DNA from: Salinimicrobium sp. TH3
GTDB lineage: Bacteria; Bacteroidota; Bacteroidia; Flavobacteriales; Flavobacteriaceae
Assembly (NCBI RefSeq): GCF_026676115.1
Contig: NZ_JAPONB010000003.1
Span: 62,001-126,000 of the forward strand
Reading direction: 5' to 3'
DNA: 64,000 bases
The position numbers and the translations under genes are program-made. Below, in pieces: positions 44,541-53,020 of the stretch. Under the pieces are notes generated by a model. It searched no databases and was not told the origin of the DNA. It was given only the letters and a program-made list of their open reading frames with translations. Position 1 is the first letter of the stretch, and each line of letters starts with the position of its first letter.

Positions 44541-45689
44541 TTATTTTGTAACAAATTCCGGTCCTACTTCTGGAGCTACAACAGCATCAATAACCTCAGA
44601 AACAAAAATTTCGTGTAATTCCTGTTCGGTTAAAATATGTCCCTGCTTTTGAGCATCGTTAGCCAATTCATATCCTAAACGCGCGGCTTCCATTCTTTGC
44701 TGTGGTGTCCCGTGGTGACCGTTGCTCTTGAAGCTACAGTCTCCAATGTTGAAAAATAATTCGAAGAACTGCTCTACTCTTTTCCAGTTATAAGTCGCTC
44801 CTCTTTTATGAGTCATGTAGTAAGAGGCCATAAAGTCAGCTTCTAATTCCGTGTATCGGGTAGCTTCGGGTTGATTATCTGCAGCTCCTTCAGGATACCA
44901 TACTGAATAGTTGTCGAATTGTATTTGGTGAGCCCATTCATGAGCAAGAATACCAGTCCAGACAATACCCTCATCGATTCCGGTTCTGGAAAGAACAGAT
45001 GTTATACCATCACCTATTACAATAAGATTTCCTGCTGTGGCAAATCCGTCCATAGCAAAATATGGAGATTCCGGAAGTACAGGTGAGGCCTCGTTAACTG
45101 AGAGAAGAAAATCTGCATTAGCATAGGCCACTTCAGACGAAAGACCTACGAAAATATAGACACTAGCCAATTTATCACGATCGTTCAAACTTGCAGTGTG
45201 CTGGCCATTAACACGAATCTCATTAGGCATATCCCAAAATCTTTCAAGATCACGGACTCTTTTTGCCATGAAATTTGTGTACTCACCATTTTCGCCGAAA
45301 TATTGCTCAGAAGTATCGAGGTAAGATATGTAAAAATTTAAATCAAGATATAAATCAAAATAAGTTAGAGCTAAAGGGTCTGAGAAGAACGGTTGGATAA
45401 CTTTGTTGATTTCGCTGTTAAACGCCGTTGGGCTACAATCAGTAGGTTCTACAGCATTCTTTTTAAAAACATCATTTCTAAGATTGTGACCATCATAGGT
45501 AACGGGATTAACAGTCAAATCAGGGTTGATTGCGGCCTTCGCATCTACATTTAATGTAGAATGAGATGCATTCATAACGGGAGATCCAGAAACCATCACT
45601 TCTTCCACTTCTGTATCTTTTTCACAGGAAACACTAATGATGCCTACGCACAAAGAGAACAGAGCAATTTTGTTGAAACTTTTTAACAT
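44541..45689 (-). CDS. Putative zinc metallopeptidase lipoprotein
   Basis: A 382-residue lipoprotein, signal ending SVSC (Cys22), followed by an acidic stretch that may serve as a surface-export signal. The zinc motif HEWAHQ is near residue 250, and TELEADFMASYYMTHKR may provide the third ligand. A Cys in GDCSFKSNGHHGTP follows. Relatives are Bacteroidota lipoproteins of unknown substrate. It is a solitary gene bracketed by two identical hairpins. Confidence 0.82.
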   Translation of the reverse strand: MLKSFNKIALFSLCVGIISVSCEKDTEVEEVMVSGSPVMNASHSTLNVDAKAAINPDLTVNPVTYDGHNLRNDVFKKNAVEPTDCSPTAFNSEINKVIQPFFSDPLALTYFDLYLDLNFYISYLDTSEQYFGENGEYTNFMAKRVRDLERFWDMPNEIRVNGQHTASLNDRDKLASVYIFVGLSSEVAYANADFLLSVNEASPVLPESPYFAMDGFATAGNLIVIGDGITSVLSRTGIDEGIVWTGILAHEWAHQIQFDNYSVWYPEGAADNQPEATRYTELEADFMASYYMTHKRGATYNWKRVEQFFELFFNIGDCSFKSNGHHGTPQQRMEAARLGYELANDAQKQGHILTEQELHEIFVSEVIDAVVAPEVGPEFVTK

Positions 45690-45778
45690 AATAAACTTTA
45701 GTTGATTAATAAAGTGTCGAATCTAACTAAAAAAATCTTAAAAAATGGAATCGCCTGAAAATTAATATGTTAAAATAA

Positions 45779-45803
45779 AAGCCCGGCAACTGCCGGGCTT
45801 TTA
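45779..45803. terminator. Intrinsic terminator, copy 2 of an identical pair
   Basis: AAGCCCGGCAACTGCCGGGCTTT repeats the hairpin at 44496 base for base, with flanking A and T runs. It lies downstream of the OmpA gene (minus strand, stop at 45826). Confidence 0.85.
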
Positions 45804-45825
45804 TAAAGTATATAATGATTTCTGC

Positions 45826-46659
45826 TTACTTGGCAGTCTGCATACCTTCTTCAATAAGATTGTAGAACTGGTCAAGTTTTGGAAGGATCACAATACGTGT
45901 TCTCCTGTTCTTGGCTCTACCTTCTTCAGTTTCGTTAGTTGCAACCGGTACGTAGTAACTTCTTCCTGCAGCAGTCATTCTTTGTGGCTGAACACCAAAA
46001 TCTTCCTGCAATACACGAACTACAGAAGTTGCTCTCTTAACAGAAAGATCCCAGTTGTCCTGAAGCACTGCGTTTCTAATTGGCTTGTCATCTGTATGAC
46101 CTTCTACCATAAACTCGATGTCTGGACGGTTCTTCACTACTGTAGCAACTTTACCTAGTACTTCTTTAGCACGGTCGGATACATTGTATTTTCCGCTTTC
46201 GAAAAGTAGTTTATCAGAAATAGATACATAAACAACACCTTTTTCTACGTTGATCTGGATGTCCTCATCACTCATGTTTCCAAGCACACCTTTTAGGCTG
46301 GTTACCAAAGCAAGCGTTACTGAATCCTTCTTAGTAATAGCATCCTGCATACGCTGGATCTTCATATCTTTTTCCTTGATGCTTTCTAAAGAACGTTCAA
46401 GATTTTCAGCTTCTTTTTTAGATAAAGTAGCAAGATCTCCAACGTTGTTCAATAAAGCAGTATTTTGATTGCTCAGTTGTCCAATTTGTTGGTTTAGACG
46501 TTCTTTTTCGTCTAAACAGGAGTTAAGTTTAACGGTGGCAGTGTTTAGCTTGTCCTGTGTCTCCTGTTGTTGAGCTTCGAGCTCGGCATACTTCTTCGAT
46601 GAAACACATGAAGAAAAAAGGAGGGCAGCAGTTGCCGATAAAAGCATGAATTTTTTCAT
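45826..46659 (-). CDS. OmpA-family lipoprotein
   Basis: A 277-residue lipoprotein; signal ends FSSC (Cys18). A coiled-coil stalk (about 22-110) carries an OmpA peptidoglycan-binding domain (about 155-265) with EGHTDDKPIRNAVLQDNWDL and GRAKNRRTRIVILP. It ties the outer membrane to the cell wall. Minus-strand gene with a clear promoter upstream; expected to be well expressed. Confidence 0.9.
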   Translation of the reverse strand: MKKFMLLSATAALLFSSCVSSKKYAELEAQQQETQDKLNTATVKLNSCLDEKERLNQQIGQLSNQNTALLNNVGDLATLSKKEAENLERSLESIKEKDMKIQRMQDAITKKDSVTLALVTSLKGVLGNMSDEDIQINVEKGVVYVSISDKLLFESGKYNVSDRAKEVLGKVATVVKNRPDIEFMVEGHTDDKPIRNAVLQDNWDLSVKRATSVVRVLQEDFGVQPQRMTAAGRSYYVPVATNETEEGRAKNRRTRIVILPKLDQFYNLIEEGMQTAK

Positions 46660-46694
46660 AATTCTTAATTGTTGTGATTAAATGTTAAACGTGT

Positions 46695-46702
46695 CAAAAA
46701 TA
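46695..46702 (-). promoter_or_regulatory. Probable -7 box of the OmpA-family gene
   Basis: CAAAAATA reads TATTTTTG on the minus strand (TAnnTTTG), 36 bases before the ATG. Confidence 0.5.
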
Positions 46703-46742
46703 CAAATTCTGTTGGCACGGCGAAATTTAAAGAGTACTTAAT

Positions 46743-47744
46743 TCAAATATTTTCCATTTCTTTAAAAGTCTTCTTACCCTGCAGATAATATGCAAGTACA
46801 ACGGAGGAAGTGTGGTAATATTTTATGTTTTTGGAAGAAGAAATTCTTTTATTCCACATTTTTCGTAAATGCCTGTAAAAGTCCAAATGTGCTTTAAGCA
46901 CGGCAATAGTATGAGCGGGTTGGAGGGCGATTAAAAATTTTATTCCGGCAAGGCCATCGAGTATTAATCGAAGGAAAAGCAGCATAAAAACTTTTTTTTT
47001 GGGAGCATTTTTAAGAACCGTAAAAAGGCTGTTCCTGAAATTTAAAAAGGTTTTGCGGGGGTGCATAGAATTTAAGGTGCCGCCACCAAGATGGAAGACC
47101 CGGGATGCACCCACTGCTTTTACTTTTTTGCCTTTATTAAAAAGTCTCCAGCAAAGGTCAATTTCCTCCTGGTGAGCAAAGAAATCTTCATCAAACCCAC
47201 CTGCCTCAAAAAAGGCATTTCTTCTTATCATCATACAGGCCCCGGTGGCCCAGAAGATTTCTCGGATATCGTCATATTGCCCAAGGTCTTTTTCAAGAGT
47301 TTCAAAGATCCTGCCACGGCAGTATGGATATCCCAAAGCATCAATATAACCTCCCGCGGCACCTGCATATTCAAAAAAATCCTTTTTACGGTAGTTAAGG
47401 ATCTTTGGCTGGAGCGCCGCAACGGCTGGATCATTTTCCATTTCGGCAATTAATGGCGGGAGCCATGCCGGGGTGACTTCCACATCGCTGTTAAGGAGTA
47501 CGAAGAGATCTTCCTTAAGATCCCGTAGGGCGTCGTTATAACCTTTGGCAAATCCACCGTTGACCTTATTGAGAATGATCTTTACCTGCGGAAAATTCTT
47601 CTTCAGGAACGGGACAGAATCATCTGTTGAAGCATTGTCGGCTACGTAGACAGTGGCTTCAGAAGAATTATTAACTACCGATGGGAGGAACTGCTCAAGC
47701 AATGCTCTTCCGTTCCAGTTAAGAATGACTACTGCTATTTTCAC
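46743..47744 (-). CDS. Family 2 glycosyltransferase
   Basis: A 333-residue GT2 enzyme with VVILNWNGRALLEQFL, the nucleotide-binding VADNASTDDSV, FVLLNSDVEV (DXD-like metal site) and a C-terminal EEIDLCWRL motif. Likely works on surface polysaccharide or glycoconjugate at the inner-membrane face. The start is GTG (47744); no ATG is near. The gene is not in a polysaccharide locus. It precedes ompA on the minus strand but is 83 bases away. Confidence 0.88.
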   Translation of the reverse strand: MKIAVVILNWNGRALLEQFLPSVVNNSSEATVYVADNASTDDSVPFLKKNFPQVKIILNKVNGGFAKGYNDALRDLKEDLFVLLNSDVEVTPAWLPPLIAEMENDPAVAALQPKILNYRKKDFFEYAGAAGGYIDALGYPYCRGRIFETLEKDLGQYDDIREIFWATGACMMIRRNAFFEAGGFDEDFFAHQEEIDLCWRLFNKGKKVKAVGASRVFHLGGGTLNSMHPRKTFLNFRNSLFTVLKNAPKKKVFMLLFLRLILDGLAGIKFLIALQPAHTIAVLKAHLDFYRHLRKMWNKRISSSKNIKYYHTSSVVLAYYLQGKKTFKEMENI

Positions 47745-47813
47745 TGCTGCAAATTAAAGCAAAAATGAGAGATTTTAAGCTCTTCCATTACCGGGTGTCA
47801 AAAATGGGTGTTT

Positions 47814-48257
47814 TTAACTCCATTCTGGAAGATCGGGGAGGAAGTGATATTTTTCGGCCTCATAATCCAGTTGGCAAAAGTAGTGCTGCAGTCCGTTTGT
47901 AACCATAAGGTAAGTTGCCTGCAGTGCGAGATTGTACCGGGCGATCTGGTCAAAAGTTTCCTGGGTTACGGGAACAGAAGCTGCTTTACACTCCACCACC
48001 AGGTGAATGCTGCCATCGGGTCGGTAAGCCAGGACGTCGTACCTTTTAATGAGATCGTGGACCTTAAGTTGTTTCTCTACATTGAGCAGGCTTTTTGGAA
48101 ATTTCTTTTCCTGTATAAGAAATTGCACCACGTGTTGTCGCACCCATTCTTCGGGGGTAAGGAAAACAAATTTTTTCCGAAGCTCATCAAAAACAGCTAC
48201 TTTATTTTCGCTATTTTTGAACCGAAATGAGTACCGGGGGAAGTTAAGTGTATGCAT
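47814..48257 (-). CDS. Stand-alone HsdR_N-type (PD-(D/E)XK) protein
   Basis: A 147-residue protein with the type I restriction-enzyme R N-terminal fold: RYDVLAYRPDGSIHLVVECKA holds the conserved Asp and the Glu-x-Lys of a PD-(D/E)XK nuclease, and a preceding Gln-containing helix is visible. No HsdM, HsdS or helicase part is present. This gene sits beside holA in flavobacteria, so it is probably housekeeping rather than restriction. I use ATG 48257 instead of the TTG at 48263. Confidence 0.82.
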   Translation of the reverse strand: MHTLNFPRYSFRFKNSENKVAVFDELRKKFVFLTPEEWVRQHVVQFLIQEKKFPKSLLNVEKQLKVHDLIKRYDVLAYRPDGSIHLVVECKAASVPVTQETFDQIARYNLALQATYLMVTNGLQHYFCQLDYEAEKYHFLPDLPEWS

Positions 48258-48319
48258 GCTCAAAAGTAGAACTTTTCAGAAGAAAATTCTTTATATCCCC
48301 TCCCGAAAACCAGCTGTAA

Positions 48320-49324
48320 ATGGATGACGTAAAAAGTATTGTGACTGCCATTAAAAAAGGAGATATCAAACCTATCTATTTTTTAATGGGAGAGGAGCCG
48401 TATTTTATTGATAAAATTTCAGATTATATTGAAGATCACCTGTTGCAGGAAGAAGAAAAAGGTTTTAACCAGATGGTGCTTTACGGTCGCGATGTGACCG
48501 TAGATGAAATTGTTGGTAACGCCAAACGCTTTCCTATGATGGCCGAACGCCAGGTAATTATAGTAAAAGAAGCCCAGGATCTTTCCCGTACCATTGAACA
48601 ACTGGTAGCTTATGCAGAAAACCCGCAGCCCACGACTGTTTTGGTCTTTAATTATAAGTACAAAAAGCTGGATAAGCGAAAGAAACTGCACAAGGCCATT
48701 GCTAAAACGGGGGTTGTTTACGAAAACAAAAGGCTTTATGAGAACCAGGTAGTAGACTGGATACAGAAGGAGATGCATACCCGCGGATATCAAATGGCTC
48801 CCAAGGCGGCACAAATGCTCCTGGAGTTTTTAGGAAATCAACTTGACAAGATAGATAATGAGCTAAAGAAGCTTCAGCTTATTGCTCCAAAGGGAACTGC
48901 AATTACTCCCGAACTCATTGAGGAAAATATTGGTATAAGTAAAGATTTTAACGTTTTTGAACTACGAAAGGCGATTGGTAGTAAAGACAATTTTAAAGCC
49001 CACCGCATTATAAACTATTTTTCTCAAAATGAGAAAGACCATCCTATGGTGATGACTGTGGGTATGTTGTTTAGTTTCTTTGTTCAATTGCAGCAATATC
49101 ATGCTCTTAATGATAAATCTGAAGCCAATGTTGCTAAGGTCCTTAAGGTCAACCGTTTCTTTGTAAAAGACTACGTTTCTGCCGCGCGGAATTACAATAT
49201 GAAAAAGGTGAGTAGTATTATTTCCTTTTTGAGGGAAGCCGATATGAAGGGAAAAGGAGTAGGGGCTGCCAATGTGCCGCAGGGAGATCTTTTAAAAGAA
49301 CTGCTTGTAAAAATTTTTAATTAG
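48320..49324 (+). CDS. holA: DNA polymerase III delta subunit
   Basis: Clamp-loader delta subunit, 334 residues. The N-terminal AAA+-like fold opens with KPIYFLMGEEPYFIDKISDYIE, and FNVFELRKAIGSKD introduces the collar domain. It lacks a Walker A, as expected for delta. It is followed by menA after one base, a typical flavobacterial arrangement. Confidence 0.9.
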   Translation: MDDVKSIVTAIKKGDIKPIYFLMGEEPYFIDKISDYIEDHLLQEEEKGFNQMVLYGRDVTVDEIVGNAKRFPMMAERQVIIVKEAQDLSRTIEQLVAYAENPQPTTVLVFNYKYKKLDKRKKLHKAIAKTGVVYENKRLYENQVVDWIQKEMHTRGYQMAPKAAQMLLEFLGNQLDKIDNELKKLQLIAPKGTAITPELIEENIGISKDFNVFELRKAIGSKDNFKAHRIINYFSQNEKDHPMVMTVGMLFSFFVQLQQYHALNDKSEANVAKVLKVNRFFVKDYVSAARNYNMKKVSSIISFLREADMKGKGVGAANVPQGDLLKELLVKIFN

Positions 49325-49325
49325 T

Positions 49326-50228
49326 ATGGCAACAATAGATACCTGGGTAAGTGCTGCGAGATTAAGGACGCTTCCGCTTTCAGTTTCAGGAATTTTAGTG
49401 GGAAGTTCTATAGCCGTAGCTCACGATGTATTTAATACGGTGATCTTTGCCCTGGCCCTGGCCACTACACTTGGGCTACAAATCCTCTCGAATTTCGCCA
49501 ATGACTATGGAGACTTCGTGAAAGGTACAGACAATGAAGACAGGGTAGGACCCCTACGGGCACTTCAAAGCGGGATGATTACCAGGAAAGAAATGTTCTG
49601 GGGTATGCTGGGTACAGGAATAATTACTTTTTTCTTTGCGGTCGCCCTTATATACATAGCATTTGGAACGCGAAGTCTTTTCTATGGAATTGTGTTCTTA
49701 ATATTAGGAATAGCCGCCATAGCTGCAGCGGTTAAGTACACTGTAGGGGATTCGGCTTACGGTTACCGGGGACTGGGAGATGTTTTTGTCTTTTTGTTTT
49801 TTGGGATTGTAGCGGTCTACGGCAGCTACTTCCTCTATGCTCTTGAATGGGACTGGCGGGTATTTTTACCGGCTGCTACTTTTGGATTCCTTAGCTCGGG
49901 GGTGCTTAACCTTAATAATATGCGGGACAGGGCTGCCGATGCTAAAGCCGGCAAGAATACGCTCGTAGTAAAAATGGGGGCAGCTCGTGCAAAGCAATAT
50001 CATTACTTTCTCCTGCTGGCGGCTTTCTCCTGTATTATTCTTTATTCGGCGTTTTCTTTCACGGGATTGGATGATCTTTTGTATCTCATTGCCTTTGTTC
50101 CATTACTGCTTCACTTGAAAAGGGTTATGGAAAATTCCAATCCCGTTCTGCTGGATCCAGAACTTAAGACCCTGGCTTTAGGAACTTTCTTATTGGCTGT
50201 TCTGTTTGGAATAGGCCAAATATTATAG
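49326..50228 (+). CDS. menA: 1,4-dihydroxy-2-naphthoate polyprenyltransferase
   Basis: Integral membrane prenyltransferase of menaquinone synthesis, 300 residues with about nine helices. The two Asp-rich motifs are NFANDYGDFVKGTDNEDR and NLNNMRDRAADAKAGKNT. It attaches the polyprenyl chain to dihydroxynaphthoate. Start ATG is one base after holA. Confidence 0.93.
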   Translation: MATIDTWVSAARLRTLPLSVSGILVGSSIAVAHDVFNTVIFALALATTLGLQILSNFANDYGDFVKGTDNEDRVGPLRALQSGMITRKEMFWGMLGTGIITFFFAVALIYIAFGTRSLFYGIVFLILGIAAIAAAVKYTVGDSAYGYRGLGDVFVFLFFGIVAVYGSYFLYALEWDWRVFLPAATFGFLSSGVLNLNNMRDRAADAKAGKNTLVVKMGAARAKQYHYFLLLAAFSCIILYSAFSFTGLDDLLYLIAFVPLLLHLKRVMENSNPVLLDPELKTLALGTFLLAVLFGIGQIL

Positions 50229-50298
50229 GTTCCAAAAATGGCTTTTTCGGAAGGTCTTTCCGTCAGGATTTTGTAATTTGTTTGGAAAACATCACATC

Positions 50299-50979
50299 AT
50301 GAAAATCACTCATTACGCGCACAGCACATTTTCAATTGAAGTTAAGGGAATTCATCTTTTGGTCGACCCATTTATTTCGGGTAATGAAAAGGTAAAAGAC
50401 AAGATAAATATTAATGATCTTAAGGCAGATTATATTCTGCTAACGCACGCACATCAAGATCATACGCTCGATGCCGAAGCCATTGCCAAAAGAACGGGAG
50501 CTGTAATAATTAGCAATTTTGAAATCGCTACCCATTATGAGAATAAAGGCCTGGAAGTACATCCACTTAACCACGGCGGAAAATGGAGCTTTGAATTTGG
50601 CACTGTGAAGTACGTAAATGCGATTCACACCAGCTCCTTTCCAGATGGTAGTTACGGTGGCCAACCCGGCGGTTTTGTCATAGAGGGGGAACATAAGAAT
50701 ATTTATATCGCCGGTGATACCGCCCTCACTATGGATATGAAACTTATCCCAATGCACACCAAACTGGACCTTGCTATTCTTCCTATTGGTGACAACTTCA
50801 CAATGGGGGTTGAAGATGCAATTATTGCTAGTGATTTTGTGCAGTGCGATAAAGTTTTAGGTTGCCATTATGATACCTTTGGGTATATAGAGATTGATCA
50901 TGAGGAGGCAAAAAGAAAGTTTTACGAAAAAGGAAAAGACCTCATGTTGCTGGAGACAGGGGAAAGTATTGAGCTCTAA
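50299..50979 (+). CDS. UPF0173-family metal-dependent hydrolase
   Basis: A 226-residue metallo-beta-lactamase-fold hydrolase. Metal motifs THAHQDHTLD, then NAIHTSSFPDGSYGG, AGDTALTMDMK and the closing GCHYDT. A TTG seven codons upstream is possible, but ATG 50299 (MKITHYAH) is the standard N-terminus. It lies between menA and menC; a role in menaquinone synthesis is not established. Confidence 0.88.
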   Translation: MKITHYAHSTFSIEVKGIHLLVDPFISGNEKVKDKININDLKADYILLTHAHQDHTLDAEAIAKRTGAVIISNFEIATHYENKGLEVHPLNHGGKWSFEFGTVKYVNAIHTSSFPDGSYGGQPGGFVIEGEHKNIYIAGDTALTMDMKLIPMHTKLDLAILPIGDNFTMGVEDAIIASDFVQCDKVLGCHYDTFGYIEIDHEEAKRKFYEKGKDLMLLETGESIEL

Positions 50980-50988
50980 AATAAACCT

Positions 50989-52023
50989 GTGCAGGCAAAT
51001 TATCATAAATACATTCTAAATTTTAAACGCCCCAGTGGTACTTCCCGGGGCGTCCTTACACAAAAAGAGACCTGGTTCTTAATTCTGAATCAGGACGGTA
51101 AAACAGGAATAGGGGAGTGCGGAATTTTAAGAAGTCTTAGTTACGATGACCGCCCCGACTATGAGAAAAAGCTTAAATGGGTATGCGAAAATATTGATCT
51201 GGGGGAAGAAAGATTGTGGGAGGAGCTAAGGGAATTCCCCAGTATACAGTTTGGAGTAGAAATGGCTTTCAAGTCGCTGGCTGCTAAAGATCCTTTTCTA
51301 CTGTTTCCTTCAAACTTTACCCAGGGTAATGCCTCTATTCCTATCAATGGACTGGTTTGGATGGGAGAGGAGGAGTTCATGAAGCAACAAATTGTTGAGA
51401 AGATAGAAGATGGCTTCAGGTGTATAAAGCTGAAAATTGGCGCCATTGATTTCGAAACTGAAATTAAATTGCTGAAGTTCATAAGGCGTGAATTCACTTC
51501 GGAAGAAATAGAAATAAGGGTAGATGCCAACGGGGCTTTTGAGCCTTCTGAAGCCCTTGAAAAACTGAAGCGTCTTAGTGAACTGGAACTTCACAGTATT
51601 GAGCAGCCCATTAAACAAGGGCAACCGCATGAAATGGCAAAACTTTGTGAAGCCAGCCCGCTAGCCATAGCACTGGATGAGGAATTAATTGGAGTGACAG
51701 GTGTAACAGAAAAGAGGGAGCTTTTACAAACAATAAAACCACAGTATGTAATTTTTAAACCCAGTTTAATAGGTGGTATAAAAGGAACAAATGAGTGGAT
51801 AGAATTACTGGTCTCAAGGGAGACCGATTGGTGGATCACCAGTGCACTGGAGAGTAATGTAGGGTTAAATGCCATAGCACAATATACGTTCAAGCTAGAA
51901 AATCCAATGCCACAAGGCCTTGGTACAGGAGGTTTGTATACCAACAACTTTAGTTCTCCTCTTGAAGTGAGGAAAGGAAATTTGTGGTGCCAACCCTCCA
52001 ACAAATGGAATTTTAACCTATAG
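50989..52023 (+). CDS. menC: o-Succinylbenzoate synthase
   Basis: Enolase-superfamily dehydratase of menaquinone synthesis, 344 residues. The KxK motif CIKLKIG, metal Asp in RVDANGAF, Glu in SIEQPI, Asp in ALDEELIG and catalytic Lys in VIFKPSLIGG are all present. The start is GTG, nine bases after the UPF0173 stop. This superfamily also holds dipeptide epimerases; menA and menE neighbours decide for MenC. Confidence 0.9.
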   Translation: MQANYHKYILNFKRPSGTSRGVLTQKETWFLILNQDGKTGIGECGILRSLSYDDRPDYEKKLKWVCENIDLGEERLWEELREFPSIQFGVEMAFKSLAAKDPFLLFPSNFTQGNASIPINGLVWMGEEEFMKQQIVEKIEDGFRCIKLKIGAIDFETEIKLLKFIRREFTSEEIEIRVDANGAFEPSEALEKLKRLSELELHSIEQPIKQGQPHEMAKLCEASPLAIALDEELIGVTGVTEKRELLQTIKPQYVIFKPSLIGGIKGTNEWIELLVSRETDWWITSALESNVGLNAIAQYTFKLENPMPQGLGTGGLYTNNFSSPLEVRKGNLWCQPSNKWNFNL

Positions 52024-52031
52024 ATTTTATC

Positions 52032-52976
52032 ATGTTTATTAAATTAGCTTATAAAGCAAAAACCGAATGGTGGCGATATCTAATTGGTGTTATCATCATT
52101 TTTTTGGGGTGGCAGTTATTTGGGTTTTTACCGTGGTTGGGCCTTCTTGTTCTTGAGGCAGGACCCCAGGTGTTTACACTTACCCAGGGGGAAATGATGC
52201 AGGTCCTGGATTCAAATCTTACATTTTTCTTTTTGTTACTGTCCTTTGCTGTAGGCCTGGCAACACTTTTTTTCGTCGTTAAATTCCTGCATGAACAAAA
52301 GATCAAAGACGTTACCACTTCGCGAAAAAAAGTGGACTGGGGAAGGTTTTTCTTTGGATTTAGTATAGTTGCCGTTTTTTCACTTGTTACCACAATTGTT
52401 GATTATAACATGCAACCCGAGGATTATCTTTGGAATTTTAAAACGGTTCCCTTTCTTATTCTTGTAGCTATTGCTCTAATCATGGTCCCATTGCAAACCA
52501 GTTTTGAAGAATACCTTTTTAGAGGCTACCTTATGCAGGGAATAGGTGTTTTAGCCGGAAACAGGTGGTTGCCACTAGTGATAACTTCTGTGATCTTTGG
52601 AGGCATGCATATTTTCAATCCCGAGGTTGAGAAACTGGGATACATTATTATGGCATATTATATTGGTACCGGTTTTCTACTGGGCATAATGACACTTATG
52701 GACGAAGGGATGGAACTGGCCCTGGGTTTCCACGCAGGTAATAACCTTATTGGAGCACTATTAATTACGGCCGACTGGACTGCATTTCAAACTAATTCTG
52801 TATTAAAAGATGTTTCAGATCCTTCGGCGGGATGGGATATTCTTGTTCCACTTCTGGTTGTTTATCCTGTCTTTCTTTTTCTAATGGCAAGAACCTATAG
52901 GTGGAATAACTGGAAGGAAAGGATTTTTGGAAAGGTGAGTCCGCCGCAAACCATAAACTATCCTGAAGAGATTTAA
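52032..52976 (+). CDS. CPBP-family intramembrane metalloprotease
   Basis: A 314-residue membrane protein, with about eight helices, of the CPBP/Rce1-like family. The motifs are FEEYLFRGYLMQG (EExxxR), GGMHIFNPE and GFHAGNN. Substrates of bacterial members are mostly unknown. It lies eight bases after menC and 44 bases before menE. Confidence 0.9.
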   Translation: MFIKLAYKAKTEWWRYLIGVIIIFLGWQLFGFLPWLGLLVLEAGPQVFTLTQGEMMQVLDSNLTFFFLLLSFAVGLATLFFVVKFLHEQKIKDVTTSRKKVDWGRFFFGFSIVAVFSLVTTIVDYNMQPEDYLWNFKTVPFLILVAIALIMVPLQTSFEEYLFRGYLMQGIGVLAGNRWLPLVITSVIFGGMHIFNPEVEKLGYIIMAYYIGTGFLLGIMTLMDEGMELALGFHAGNNLIGALLITADWTAFQTNSVLKDVSDPSAGWDILVPLLVVYPVFLFLMARTYRWNNWKERIFGKVSPPQTINYPEEI

Positions 52977-53020
52977 TTTGTTCTGAACAATTCGTTAACT
53001 TTAGCATTTAAGCGTTAAAT

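Noticed and set aside
47814-48263. Type I restriction system
   Set aside because: Only an HsdR N-terminal-like domain exists, with no methylase or specificity subunit near it.
50989-52023. DgcA/dipeptide epimerase partner for the DUF1611 gene
   Set aside because: It lies 45 kb away among menA and menE, so o-succinylbenzoate synthase is the better call.
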